A DNA stretch of 64,000 nucleotides, taken from an uncultured Clostridia bacterium (lineage in GTDB: Bacteria > Bacillota > Clostridia > Christensenellales > Aristaeellaceae). Numbering within the stretch: the stretch's first letter is position 1; each line of letters starts with the position of its first letter. The position numbers were made by a program, and so were the translations under genes. The DNA lies in NCBI GenBank assembly GCA_934675735.1, contig CAKURR010000001.1, positions 62,001 to 126,000 of the forward strand, given 5' to 3'. Positions 43,114 through 51,576 of this stretch are shown in pieces. A model generated the notes under the pieces. It was not told where the DNA came from. It ran no database searches and worked only from the letters and a program-made list of their open reading frames with translations.

Positions 43114-43989
43114 ATGTTTGCCGTAATCGTCAATCCGGTATCCGGCGGCGGGGAAGCCGCGAAGCTGGCCATCCGCGTATCCGAGCGCATTGCCGCGCTG
43201 GGGCAGGAAAGCCGCCTGTTTGAAACCGGAGGCGACGGCGACGCGGCCGGGCAAACCCGCGCCGCGCTGGAAGCGGGCTGCGAAGCCGTCGTCTGCATCG
43301 GCGGGGACGGCACGCTCTGCGAAGTGGCGGGGGAACTGTGCAATCGGGATGCGACGCTCTACGTCGTGCCCGGCGGCACGGGCAACGACTTCGCCCGCGC
43401 GTTTCATTTGCCCAAAGACCCGATGGCGGCGTTTGAAAGCCAGCTGGCGGGGGAAACGGTTCAAATCGACTGCGGCAGAATGAACGGAAAAAGCTTTCTC
43501 AACGTTTCCGGTTCGGGGTTTGACGTGGCCGTGCTGGAGAAAACCGAAGAGCTGAAAGCCGTTTACGCGGGGGAAAAGGCGTATCGCAAGGCGGTGCTCT
43601 CCGTGTTGGGGCGCTACAAGGCGTTTGAGGCGGAGTTGAGCATCGACGGCGGGGCGGAAACGCACGAGGCCTGCACCATTGTGGAAATTGCCAACGGCCA
43701 ATCCATCGGCGGAGGCATGCGCGTCGCGCCGGATGCCAAGCTCGACGACGGATATTTCGACGTGGTGGTGGTCAAAAAGGTGCCGCGGCTGCTGATTCCG
43801 TTGCTGCTGCCGATGTTTATGATGGGCTGGCACACGAAAATCGGGCTGGCGCGCGTGGCACGGGCGAAAACAGTCACGATGCGCGCGAAAAACATGACCG
43901 TCAATCTGGATGGCAAGCTGCTCCGCATGGATGAAGCGCATTACGAGCTTCTGCCCGGCGCCATCCGCATGAAAAAACCGAAGCTGTAA
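43114..43989 (+). CDS. Diacylglycerol kinase family lipid kinase
   Basis: A 291-residue DagK/YegS-like kinase that phosphorylates a lipid such as diacylglycerol or undecaprenol-type lipids. N-terminal NPVSGGGEA and the conserved nucleotide site CIGGDGTLCEVA plus GGTGNDFAR are diagnostic. The C-terminal half forms the beta-sandwich with DDGYFDVVVVKK and VNLDGKLLRMD. RBS CGGAGG precedes ATG 43114. Substrate not determinable from sequence. Confidence 0.93.
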   Translation: MFAVIVNPVSGGGEAAKLAIRVSERIAALGQESRLFETGGDGDAAGQTRAALEAGCEAVVCIGGDGTLCEVAGELCNRDATLYVVPGGTGNDFARAFHLPKDPMAAFESQLAGETVQIDCGRMNGKSFLNVSGSGFDVAVLEKTEELKAVYAGEKAYRKAVLSVLGRYKAFEAELSIDGGAETHEACTIVEIANGQSIGGGMRVAPDAKLDDGYFDVVVVKKVPRLLIPLLLPMFMMGWHTKIGLARVARAKTVTMRAKNMTVNLDGKLLRMDEAHYELLPGAIRMKKPKL

Positions 43990-44062
43990 AATTTTGGCAA
44001 AGCGGGATTAAAAAGGCGTGTTCCTTCGTCTTATAGACAAAGGAAACACAAAAGGAGTGAGC

Positions 44063-45730
44063 ATGATGAAAAAAATCTTGTGCGCACTGGCCGCTCTTGT
44101 GCTGCTGCTGAGCGCGGCGGGCGGCCTCGGCGAAAGCCTGTTCGTGGATAATCGGGAGACGGACAAGGTCTACCCCGAGCGGCTGAATCTGCGCGCCCAG
44201 CCGACCAAGAACGGCGCGATTCTCGGCCTGTATTACACGGGCACGGAGGTCAACGTGCTCGCGGCGGAGAACGAGGAATACGACAAGGTGGAGGTCGGCG
44301 GTGTGACCGGCTACATGGCGTCCGCCTACCTGATTCCGCAGGAGGAAGTGACCGCGCGCTACGGCGAGGATTCCGGTTTCGGCGACGGCCGCATGGCGGA
44401 AATCGATTTGACCGGCATGTGGATGACGAGCGTTCCGCTTCGCGAGACGACGGATGACACGAGCGCGGCGCTGGCGACGCTTGAAGGTGACAGCAAGGTC
44501 GGCCTGCTGGGCGTTCTGGATACGTGGGCCTATATCTGGGCCGAGACGGACGACGGGCGCAAGCTGGGCTATGTGCCGCTGGATGTGCTGACGGACGTGG
44601 GCGAGCTGAAGGTGAGCATCATCTCCAGCGGCAAAACGGATAAAAAGACCATTCTTTACGACGCGCCGACGGCCAAGGCGAACGAAATCATGCGCCTGAG
44701 CAACGGCACGGCCTGCTTCAGCCTGTTTGGGCGCAAGGAGGGCGAGTGGCGGCGCGTGCGCGTGGGCGGCGTTTCCGGCTGGATTAAATACACGCAGACA
44801 TCAAACCTGTATGCGCTGGGCAGCCAGATGCGCAGCGTGGTGCCGTATTATCCGCTGCTGATGCAGACCAAGAGCGACACGCTGCTCTATCAGCAGAAGG
44901 ACGGCGCGGCGGGCCGCTATATGACGCTGGGGCAGGGCATGTATGTCGAGCTGCTGGCCGAGAGCGATACCTACGCCTATGTGCGCACGAGCGAGGGCGG
45001 CGCGGGCGCGTATGACTGCGGCGATTTCGGTTTCCTGCCGATTGCCAACCTGTCCTTGGCGCAGACGAGTCAGAGCATCGGCGTGGCACAGGCGGACGAC
45101 GAGGATTTGCCCGTCGTCGTGCTGGGCGACCCGGATAACGAAAAGGATGTCATCGGCGCGCTGTGCAGCGGCGCGCAGGCGCGGATTACCTCGTATACGC
45201 AGACGGATTATATCCAGATTTCGCTGGGCACGCTGGTCGGCTATGTCAAAAAGAGCCAAATCCGCGTGCTGACCACGCCGGATGAGCCGCTTTCCGACCG
45301 CATTCCGCAGCGCGCGACGACCAAGACGGACGTCGATATCCGCGTAAGGCCGGAGGTCAAGGCGGATACGGTGGAATCCGTCGCATCGGGCACGCGGGTG
45401 TATATGCTCGGCAAATTCGGCGACTGGGCCTATGTGCTGGCGGGCGATTCGCCCGCGCTGGATGTGACGGCCCAGACAGTGGACCGCGCGGGCTTTGTGC
45501 CGCTGGCGGCGCTGAACGCGCCCGCGAGCACCACGCACCTGACGGCTTCCGTCATCAAGGACAAGGTGAACGTGCGCAGCGAGGCGGACAGCCAGAACGG
45601 CGCGATTATCGACAAGGCGCGCACGGGCGAGCTGCTGCTGGTCACGGATTACGGCAACAAGTGGACGGGCGTCGTTCTGCCGGACGGCAAGCGCGGTTAC
45701 ATCATGACGGAATACCTGCAATTTGATTGA
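44063..45730 (+). CDS. Secreted multi-SH3b-domain protein
   Basis: A 555-residue protein with a Sec signal peptide (MMKKILCALAALVLLLSAAGGLG) and several bacterial SH3 (SH3b) repeats. Clear examples are near the N-terminus (YPERLNLRAQPTKNGAILGLYYTGTEVNVLA), around residue 425 (DVDIRVRPEVKADTVESVASGTRVYMLG) and at the C-terminus (KVNVRSEADSQNGAIIDKARTGELLLV). SH3b domains usually bind peptidoglycan, so a wall-associated role is likely. No catalytic domain is seen. RBS AAGGAGTGA is directly upstream. A terminator follows. Confidence 0.82.
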   Translation: MMKKILCALAALVLLLSAAGGLGESLFVDNRETDKVYPERLNLRAQPTKNGAILGLYYTGTEVNVLAAENEEYDKVEVGGVTGYMASAYLIPQEEVTARYGEDSGFGDGRMAEIDLTGMWMTSVPLRETTDDTSAALATLEGDSKVGLLGVLDTWAYIWAETDDGRKLGYVPLDVLTDVGELKVSIISSGKTDKKTILYDAPTAKANEIMRLSNGTACFSLFGRKEGEWRRVRVGGVSGWIKYTQTSNLYALGSQMRSVVPYYPLLMQTKSDTLLYQQKDGAAGRYMTLGQGMYVELLAESDTYAYVRTSEGGAGAYDCGDFGFLPIANLSLAQTSQSIGVAQADDEDLPVVVLGDPDNEKDVIGALCSGAQARITSYTQTDYIQISLGTLVGYVKKSQIRVLTTPDEPLSDRIPQRATTKTDVDIRVRPEVKADTVESVASGTRVYMLGKFGDWAYVLAGDSPALDVTAQTVDRAGFVPLAALNAPASTTHLTASVIKDKVNVRSEADSQNGAIIDKARTGELLLVTDYGNKWTGVVLPDGKRGYIMTEYLQFD

Positions 45731-45750
45731 GCGCAAAGAGAAAACGGAAA

Positions 45751-45792
45751 CGCGGGCACGGGGCAGAAACCGTGTCCGCGCTTTGCTTTTTG
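45751..45792 (+). terminator. Rho-independent terminator of the SH3b gene
   Basis: CGCGGGCACGG (45751-45761) pairs with CCGTGTCCGCG (45770-45780), followed by CTTTGCTTTTTG. Confidence 0.88.
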
Positions 45793-46004
45793 AAACAATG
45801 TGTTTGACTTAAATAACGGATTGAATGGGTCGATATGCAAAAAACGGTATCTTGAGCGAAATTTTCGGCTGTTTTTCGTCAGTTTATGGAAGTTTGCGTT
45901 TTGCCGCGTCACGGGGCGCAAAAGAATGCGCAGGCTTGCACAAATGCGGGGCGGCGATTTCGGCGGAATAACGAAATGCAGGATTTGAGCCGAAAAGCGC
46001 GGGC

Positions 46005-46033
46005 TTGCAAGGCGGCGGCGGGCGGAGTATAAT
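46005..46033 (+). promoter_or_regulatory. Sigma-A promoter for the HPr-like gene
   Basis: TTGCAA (46005-46010) and TATAAT (46028-46033), 17 bp apart. Confidence 0.75.
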
Positions 46034-46074
46034 CCTGTTCGCGGCGGGAAAGCCGCAGAGAAGGAGATGCGCTC

Positions 46075-46332
46075 ATGAAACAGTTCAGCTATGTTTTGAC
46101 CAATCAGGACGCGCTGCATACTCGGCCCATGAGCAGCCTGATGCGGGAAGCGGCCCGCTTCAGCAGCAGAGTCCGCCTGAAAAACGGCGCGAAAACGGCG
46201 CTGCTCGCGCAGATGCGCGACGTGATGGGGCTGGATATGCAGTGCGGCAGCAAAGTGACCGTCACTGTGGAGGGCAAAGACGAAGAAGCGGCCGTTGCGG
46301 CGATTCAGAATTATTTTGTGGATCACCTGTAA
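46075..46332 (+). CDS. HPr family phosphocarrier protein (His15 present, Ser46 replaced)
   Basis: An 85-residue HPr-fold protein. The active site segment ALHTRPM has His15 exactly where PTS enzyme I phosphorylates HPr. The regulatory serine 46 of Firmicute HPr, the target of HPr kinase, is replaced by Gln46 (TALLAQMRDVMGL), so it should not act in Ser-P-HPr/CcpA catabolite repression. No PTS enzyme gene is nearby. RBS AGAAGGAGA precedes ATG 46075. It could be a PTS carrier or an HPr-like regulator. Confidence 0.85.
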   Translation: MKQFSYVLTNQDALHTRPMSSLMREAARFSSRVRLKNGAKTALLAQMRDVMGLDMQCGSKVTVTVEGKDEEAAVAAIQNYFVDHL

Positions 46333-46364
46333 GCGATGACTTGAGGTCAATCCATATTTTTGCA

Positions 46365-46400
46365 GAAAAAAGCTCGGCGCGCAAAACGTCGAGCTTTTTA
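46365..46400. terminator. Bidirectional terminator
   Basis: AAAAAAGCTCGGCG / CGTCGAGCTTTTT hairpin between the convergent HPr-like and RlmL-like genes. Confidence 0.9.
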
Positions 46401-46402
46401 TA

Positions 46403-47533
46403 TCATTTCTTCCCCTTGGGCAGGCCGAACGTCATGAATTCGCATTCGAGACGGCCGTTGTAGAAGCGGCGCTTTTTATCGGCGCGGCGGCCGAAGCAGC
46501 GCTCAAAGCCGGGGTGGGACGTGATGGCGGAAAGCGACCAGCCGGAGTTGGCGCGCAGCATTTGCCCCATGTCGTGATAGAGCGTCTCACAGGCCTTGCG
46601 GTCGCTCAGGCGTTCGCCGTAAGGCGGGTTGCAGAGGAACACGCCCTGCGGCTCGGTGCGCCTGCAAGCGCGCATGTCGGCCACCTCGAAACGGACTCGA
46701 CCGGCCAGACCCGCCTGTTTCAAATGGCGGTTTGCCAGCTCGACGGCCTCCGAATCGATATCCGCACCGGAAATGCCATCGATTCGAGACGGATCAAATT
46801 CCGCGCGCGCCTGCTCGCGGATATCGCCGAAGGCTTCCGTCGGCATGTTCCGCCAGGACTCGATGGCGAACTCGCGGGTCAGCCCCGGCGCGCGGTGCGC
46901 CATGCGCATGGCGGCTTCAATCATCAGCGTGCCCGTGCCGCACATGGGGTCGTGCAGGGGCATGCCGGGCCGCCACGGGCTGAGCGTGACCAGCGCGGCG
47001 GCGAGGGTTTCGCGCAGCGGCGCTTCGCCGTTCCACGTGCGGTAGCCGCGGCGGTTGAGCGCCGTGCCGCTGGCGTCGAGCGTGAGCTGGGCGATATCGC
47101 CGTGCAGCGCGACGTCGATGGAGACGGTCTCCGCGTCCTCGGCAAACCAATCTGTGTGATAGCGGCCGCGCAGACGCTCGACAATCGCCTTTTTCGTGAT
47201 GGACTGGCAGTCGCGCACGCTCATCAGCTGACTGCGGGCGCATTTGCCGTTCACCGGAAAACGGGTGTGCTCGCCGATGAAATCCTCCCACGGCAGGGAG
47301 CGTACGCCCTCAAAGAGCTCCTCAAAGCTGCGCGCCTCAAACCGTCCCACCACCAATAGAATGCGGTCGGCACAGCGGGCATGCAGGTTGGCACGGAAAG
47401 CATCTTCAAACGTGCCGAAAAAACGCGCGCCGCCGTTTTCAGCCTTCGCGTCAAGGCCCAGCCGCGCCAGCTCGCGGGCGACGACGCCCTCCAAACCGAA
47501 GGCGGCGGTGGCAATCCATTCAAAACGATCCAT
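46403..47533 (-). CDS. THUMP-domain class I rRNA methyltransferase (RlmL/YpsC family)
   Basis: A 376-residue RNA methyltransferase of the RlmL N-terminal-half/YpsC type, acting on 23S rRNA guanine N2 in characterised homologues. The N-terminal ferredoxin-like/THUMP domain (about 1-160) includes PVNGKCARSQLMSVRDCQSITKKAI. The Rossmann methyltransferase domain has DPMCGTGTLMIEAAM (SAM loop) and the catalytic LCNPPYGERL. The start is ATG 47533, in GGAGGAAAAAAATGG context. Confidence 0.93.
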   Translation of the reverse strand: MDRFEWIATAAFGLEGVVARELARLGLDAKAENGGARFFGTFEDAFRANLHARCADRILLVVGRFEARSFEELFEGVRSLPWEDFIGEHTRFPVNGKCARSQLMSVRDCQSITKKAIVERLRGRYHTDWFAEDAETVSIDVALHGDIAQLTLDASGTALNRRGYRTWNGEAPLRETLAAALVTLSPWRPGMPLHDPMCGTGTLMIEAAMRMAHRAPGLTREFAIESWRNMPTEAFGDIREQARAEFDPSRIDGISGADIDSEAVELANRHLKQAGLAGRVRFEVADMRACRRTEPQGVFLCNPPYGERLSDRKACETLYHDMGQMLRANSGWSLSAITSHPGFERCFGRRADKKRRFYNGRLECEFMTFGLPKGKK

Positions 47534-47579
47534 TTTTTTCCTCCGAAAAACAACCGACAGGGTATTTCTGAACCGATAC

Positions 47580-47609
47580 AGTATAGCAGGCGGCGGGAGA
47601 GGACGTCAA
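47580..47609 (-). promoter_or_regulatory. Sigma-A promoter for the RlmL-like gene
   Basis: On the minus strand: TTGACG (47604-47609) and TATACT (47580-47585), 18 bp apart. Confidence 0.65.
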
Positions 47610-47798
47610 TGGGAAACATCAGACGTTGGGACAAAAACAGACGAAAACGCGCGGGAAAAAGGCCCGTAAACACAAAAAAGTGCACAAAGTCAGTGGCGGG
47701 GGCTGTTCAAAACGCGAAATTGTTGCTATACTAACAAAGGAAGATATCCGAAAGTGCCGCGCGGGAACGCGGCAGCATGATAAAAGGAGTGATTCTCA

Positions 47799-48743
47799 AT
47801 GGGTCTTGTTACCTCTACCGAGATGTTTAAGAAGGCGTATGAAGGCCATTATGCCATTGGCGCTTTCAACGTGAACAACATGGAAATCATTCAGGGCATC
47901 ACCGAGGCGGCCACGATGGAAAAGGCACCGGTGATTCTTCAGGTCTCCAAGGGCGCGCGCGCCTATGCCAAGCATGTGTATCTGGTGAAGCTGGTCGAGG
48001 CCGCCCTGCTGGACGCGCAGGAGAGCGGCGTGGATCTGCCCATCGTGCTGCACCTGGACCACGGCCCGGATTTTGAGACTTGCAAGGCCTGCATCGACGG
48101 CGGTTTTACCTCCGTCATGATTGACGGCTCTCATCTGCCGTTTGAAGAGAACATCAAGCTGACCCGTCAGGTGGTCGAGTATGCGCACGACCACGGCGTT
48201 GTGGTCGAGGGCGAGCTGGGCCGTCTGGCCGGCGTTGAGGACGACGTGAAGGTCGGCGACGACGACGCGCTCTACACCGATCCCAACGAGGTCGAAGAGT
48301 TTGTGAAGGCGACGGGCGTTGACTCGCTGGCCATCGCCATCGGCACCAGCCACGGGGCGTTCAAGTTCAAGGGCGAGCCGCATCTGCGCTTTGACATTCT
48401 GGAGAAGGTTTCCGAGAAGCTGCCGGGCTTCCCGATCGTGCTCCACGGCGCTTCCTCCGTCATGCCGGAGTATGTGCAGATGATTAACCAATACGGCGGC
48501 AACATCCCGGGCGCTCAGGGCGTGCCGGAGGAGATGCTGCGTCAGGCCGCGTCCATGGCCGTCTGCAAGATTAACGTGGACTCCGACCTGCGTCTGGCGA
48601 TGACCGGCGTTATCCGCAAGCAGTTTGCGGAGCATCCGGATCAGTTCGACCCGCGCCAGTATCTCAAGCCCGCGCGCATTGCGCTTCGCGACATGGTTCG
48701 CCATAAGATCGTGAACGTCATGGGCTGCAACGGCAAGGCGTAA
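47799..48743 (+). CDS. fba: Class II fructose-1,6-bisphosphate aldolase
   Basis: A 314-residue class II (zinc-dependent) aldolase that cleaves fructose-1,6-bisphosphate. Zinc and catalytic site: IVLHLDHG (Asp87, His88), EGELGRLAGVED, and the phosphate-binding GTSHGAFKF and VLHGASSV. RBS AAAAGGAGTG precedes ATG 47799. A short CCGCG/CGCGG hairpin lies in the leader near 47757-47775, and a TATACT box is near 47727. A terminator follows, so it is monocistronic. Confidence 0.97.
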   Translation: MGLVTSTEMFKKAYEGHYAIGAFNVNNMEIIQGITEAATMEKAPVILQVSKGARAYAKHVYLVKLVEAALLDAQESGVDLPIVLHLDHGPDFETCKACIDGGFTSVMIDGSHLPFEENIKLTRQVVEYAHDHGVVVEGELGRLAGVEDDVKVGDDDALYTDPNEVEEFVKATGVDSLAIAIGTSHGAFKFKGEPHLRFDILEKVSEKLPGFPIVLHGASSVMPEYVQMINQYGGNIPGAQGVPEEMLRQAASMAVCKINVDSDLRLAMTGVIRKQFAEHPDQFDPRQYLKPARIALRDMVRHKIVNVMGCNGKA

Positions 48744-48753
48744 AAGCGCATCA

Positions 48754-48790
48754 AAAGGGCTGTCCGTTTCGGCGGGCGGCTCTTTTTGTT
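48754..48790 (+). terminator. Rho-independent terminator of fba
   Basis: AAAGGGCTGTCCG pairs (with G-U pairs) with GGGCGGCTCTTT, followed by a T-rich tail. Confidence 0.82.
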
Positions 48791-48934
48791 TTATGCCGTA
48801 AATAAGAAAAAACAATTCCGCACGAACAGCGGACGCGCACTCGTGAAACGCGCAGAACTTTGGAGAATAGCGGATGACGGCAGACTTTGCTCGCTTCTTT
48901 ACGGAAACTGAACAGTCGGGTCAATGCAATCCAC

Positions 48935-48964
48935 TTGACACGGAATGAGCCTTTCCGATAAACT
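48935..48964 (+). promoter_or_regulatory. Sigma-A promoter for the DUF1538 transporter operon
   Basis: TTGACA (48935-48940) and TAAACT (48959-48964), 18 bp apart, about 70 bp upstream of the ATG. Confidence 0.65.
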
Positions 48965-49034
48965 TATATAAACAGATTGAACGTATCGGCCGGGAAGCCG
49001 ATTCAAATTCGGAATCGGAAAGGACAGCGAAGCA

Positions 49035-50558
49035 ATGAACCCCAAGCTTAAAGAAAAGCTGATGGAATCCCTGACGGCGGTGCTGCCCATCACGCTCATC
49101 GTGCTGGCGCTGAGCGTCGTGCTCGTGCCGATGGATGTGGGCACGGCGGTGATGTTTACGGTGGGCGCGGTGCTGCTCGTGTTTGGCATGGGCCTGTTTC
49201 AGCTGGGCGCGGAAATGGCGATGTCGCCGCTGGGCGAGGGCATCGGCGTGCAGATGGAGCGCGTGAAGAAAATCCCCGTGATTGTCGCCATCGCGTTTGT
49301 GATGGGCGTGATTATCACCATTGCCGAGCCGGATTTGCAGGTGCTCGCCCAGCAGGTGCCGTCCATTCCGAATAAGGTGCTCATTTATTCGGTCGCCGTC
49401 GGCGTGGGCGTGTTTCTGGCGCTGGCGGTCGTGCGCATTTTGAAGCGCATCAACCTCTCCAAGCTGCTGCTGGCGCTGTACGGCCTGCTGGCCATCGTCT
49501 CGGTTTTTGTGCCCGAAAGCTTTCTGGCCGTGGCGTATGACTCCGGCGGCGTGACGACTGGGCCGATTACCGTGCCGTTCATCATGGCGATGGGCGTGGG
49601 CATGGCGGCGGTGCGCGGCGACAAGGACGCGGCGAGCGACAGCTTCGGTTTGGTTGCGCTCTCCAGCGTCGGGCCGATTCTGGCGGTGCTGCTGCTCGGC
49701 TGCTTCTTTAACCCGCAGGACGCGGCCTACACGCCGACGCTTGTGCCCGAGGTGGCGACGACAAAGGATGTCGCGCTGACCTTTGCGGGCGGCCTGCCGC
49801 ACTACATGGCGGAGGTTGCGATGTCCATCCTGCCGATCGTCGCGGTGTTTTTCATCTTCCAGATGATGACGCATCGCTATCAGAAGCGCCAACGGCGGCG
49901 CGTGCTGGTCGGCTTTGCGTATACCTATGTCGGACTGGTGCTGTTTCTGTGCGGCGTGAACGTGGGCTTCGGCCCGGTCGGCACGGTGCTGGGGCGCTCG
50001 CTGGCGCAGCCGGGGTATAAGTGGCTGCTCGTGCCCATCGGTATGCTCATCGGCTTTTTTATCGTCAAGGCCGAACCGGCGATTCAGGTGCTCAATCGGC
50101 AGATTCAGAGTGTGACCAGCGGCGCGATTTCCGCGCGGGCGATGAACCGCTGCCTTTCCGTCGGCGTATCCGTCAGCGTGGGGCTGGCGATGCTGCGCGT
50201 GGTGACGGGCGTTCCGATTGCGTATATCCTGATTCCGGGCTATGCGCTGGCGCTGGGGCTTTCGTTTGTTGTGCCGCCGATTTTCGTCGGCATTGCGTTT
50301 GACTCGGGCGGCGTGGCCAGCGGCCCGATGACCACGACCTTTCTGCTGCCGCTGAGCATCGGCGCGTGCGAAACGCTGGGCGGCAACGTGATGACGGACG
50401 CCTTCGGCGTGGTGGCGCTGGTCGCGCTGACTCCGCTGATTGCCGTGCAGCTGATGGGCGTCGCTTACCGAATCAAGACGAGCCGCGTCGAGAAGCGGGT
50501 TGTGCCTGCCTTTGACGGGCGGGATGAAATCGTCGAGCTGGAGGAGGAATGGGCATGA
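49035..50558 (+). CDS. DUF1538 family membrane transporter-like protein
   Basis: A 507-residue polytopic membrane protein of the DUF1538 family. It is internally duplicated: each half has a signature DSGG loop, AYDSGGVTTGPITVPFIMAMGVG (about residues 170-192) and AFDSGGVASGPMTTTFLLPLSIG (about 418-440), plus SDSFGLVAL / TDAFGVVAL. That symmetry resembles inverted-repeat secondary transporters. The substrate is not known. Its stop codon overlaps the start of a double PII protein gene (ATGA), so the transporter is probably controlled by that PII. Confidence 0.85.
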   Translation: MNPKLKEKLMESLTAVLPITLIVLALSVVLVPMDVGTAVMFTVGAVLLVFGMGLFQLGAEMAMSPLGEGIGVQMERVKKIPVIVAIAFVMGVIITIAEPDLQVLAQQVPSIPNKVLIYSVAVGVGVFLALAVVRILKRINLSKLLLALYGLLAIVSVFVPESFLAVAYDSGGVTTGPITVPFIMAMGVGMAAVRGDKDAASDSFGLVALSSVGPILAVLLLGCFFNPQDAAYTPTLVPEVATTKDVALTFAGGLPHYMAEVAMSILPIVAVFFIFQMMTHRYQKRQRRRVLVGFAYTYVGLVLFLCGVNVGFGPVGTVLGRSLAQPGYKWLLVPIGMLIGFFIVKAEPAIQVLNRQIQSVTSGAISARAMNRCLSVGVSVSVGLAMLRVVTGVPIAYILIPGYALALGLSFVVPPIFVGIAFDSGGVASGPMTTTFLLPLSIGACETLGGNVMTDAFGVVALVALTPLIAVQLMGVAYRIKTSRVEKRVVPAFDGRDEIVELEEEWA

Positions 50559-51244
50559 GCACGGAGAAAATGCGCGCGTCGTTTCGGCTGCTGATGCTGA
50601 TTACCACGCCGAAGCTCGCGGAAAAGGCGCTTTTGCTGTTTGAAAAGGGTCGGCTGCCGATGCAGATTCAGGCGTATGCGCACGGCACGGCTTCGCGCGA
50701 GATGATGGATATGCTGGGGTTGGACAGCGGCGAAAAGAGCCTGCTGCTGACCATGATGCCCAAGGCGGACGCGGACGATCTGCTTGTCCGCCTGCGCCGA
50801 GAGCTGCGGCTGGGCCTGTCGGGCAGCGGCATTGCGTTCACCGTGCCGATGTCCGGCGCGAACAGGCGCGTTTTGCAGATGGTGCAGCAGATTTGCGAAG
50901 AAAAGCCGAGGCCGGAAATGAGGAGGGCGCTTATGCAGGAAAACGATTATCAAATTATCGTCGCGCTGGTCAACCAGGGTTACAGCGAAGAGGTTATGGC
51001 CGCGGCGCGGCCCGCGGGCGCGGCGGGCGGCACGGTGCTGCACAGCCGCCGCGTCGGCGCGGAAGAAGCGCTGAGCCAATGGGGATTCAGCTTGCAGGAA
51101 GAGAAGGAAGCTGTGATGATTCTCGCCAAAGCGGAAAGCAAGCTGGCGATTATGCAGGCGATTTGCGACAGCTGCGGCCTGCAAAGCGAAGCGCAGGGCA
51201 TTGTGCTCTCCCTGCCGGTGGATAACGTGGTGGGGCTGGAATAA
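50555..51244 (+). CDS. Tandem PII-like signalling protein
   Basis: A 229-residue protein made of two PII/GlnB-like (ferredoxin-fold) halves. The C-terminal half (about 126-229) is the clearer one: YQIIVALVNQGYSEEVMAAARPAGAAGGTVLHSRRV is the beta1-alpha1-beta2 part with the GATGGTVLR-like loop. LQEEKEAVMILAKAESKLAIMQAICD matches the PII C-terminal half. The N-terminal half is more divergent. ATG 50555 is chosen because AGGAGG is 7 bases upstream and it gives a 4-base overlap with the transporter gene; ATG 50549 would be too close to the SD. Likely a regulator of the DUF1538 transporter by nucleotide or metabolite binding. Confidence 0.85.
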   Translation: MSTEKMRASFRLLMLITTPKLAEKALLLFEKGRLPMQIQAYAHGTASREMMDMLGLDSGEKSLLLTMMPKADADDLLVRLRRELRLGLSGSGIAFTVPMSGANRRVLQMVQQICEEKPRPEMRRALMQENDYQIIVALVNQGYSEEVMAAARPAGAAGGTVLHSRRVGAEEALSQWGFSLQEEKEAVMILAKAESKLAIMQAICDSCGLQSEAQGIVLSLPVDNVVGLE

Positions 51245-51262
51245 AGCGAAAACGAGTCGGGG

Positions 51263-51294
51263 ACGGATGCGCCGAAGGGGCGCGTCCGTTTTTT
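51263..51294 (+). terminator. Rho-independent terminator of the transporter-PII operon
   Basis: ACGGATGCGCC with GGGGCGCGTCCGT and a T6 run. Confidence 0.9.
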
Positions 51295-51483
51295 GCTTTA
51301 TCTGCAATTTGCAGCAAGTCGGCCGCGTATGCAGAGGCTTGAGTTTTTTCAGACTTTGGCGGAGATGAGAGCGCCCCCGGACCGCTTTTTTTGACGCATG
51401 GAAAACCGCATAAAAACATCCGCGTGCGAAAAACACGGAGGCAAGAAAAAGCGGCGGCGGAAGCAGAAGTGCCCTGACGGCAC

Positions 51484-51512
51484 TTGCAACATTTCCGAAA
51501 ATCTGATATGAT
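51484..51512 (+). promoter_or_regulatory. Sigma-A promoter for degV
   Basis: TTGCAA (51484-51489) and TATGAT (51507-51512), 17 bp apart. Confidence 0.7.
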
Positions 51513-51576
51513 ATCTTTATGAACTTATGCGCCGATTGAAACTGCGCAAGACAGGGCCTGCGAAAGGAAGAAGAGC

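Larger units (their letters stand above)
45731..46074. other. Intergenic region between the SH3b gene and the HPr-like gene
   Basis: A 344-bp gap. It holds a strong terminator (45751-45792), then about 200 bp with no recognisable gene or repeat, then the promoter of the HPr-like gene (46005-46033) and a GCGGC/GCCGC hairpin near 46040-46055 just ahead of its RBS. Confidence 0.6.
51245..51576. other. Intergenic region between the PII-like gene and degV
   Basis: A 332-bp gap. It holds a terminator (51263-51294) and the degV promoter (51484-51512). The roughly 190 bp in between contain no recognised repeat or gene. Confidence 0.6.

Noticed and set aside
47610..47734. A 41-residue basic frame starting inside the promoter region of the RlmL-like gene
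   Set aside because: No SD site, overlaps the -35 box at 47604-47609, and shows no similarity to a known small protein.
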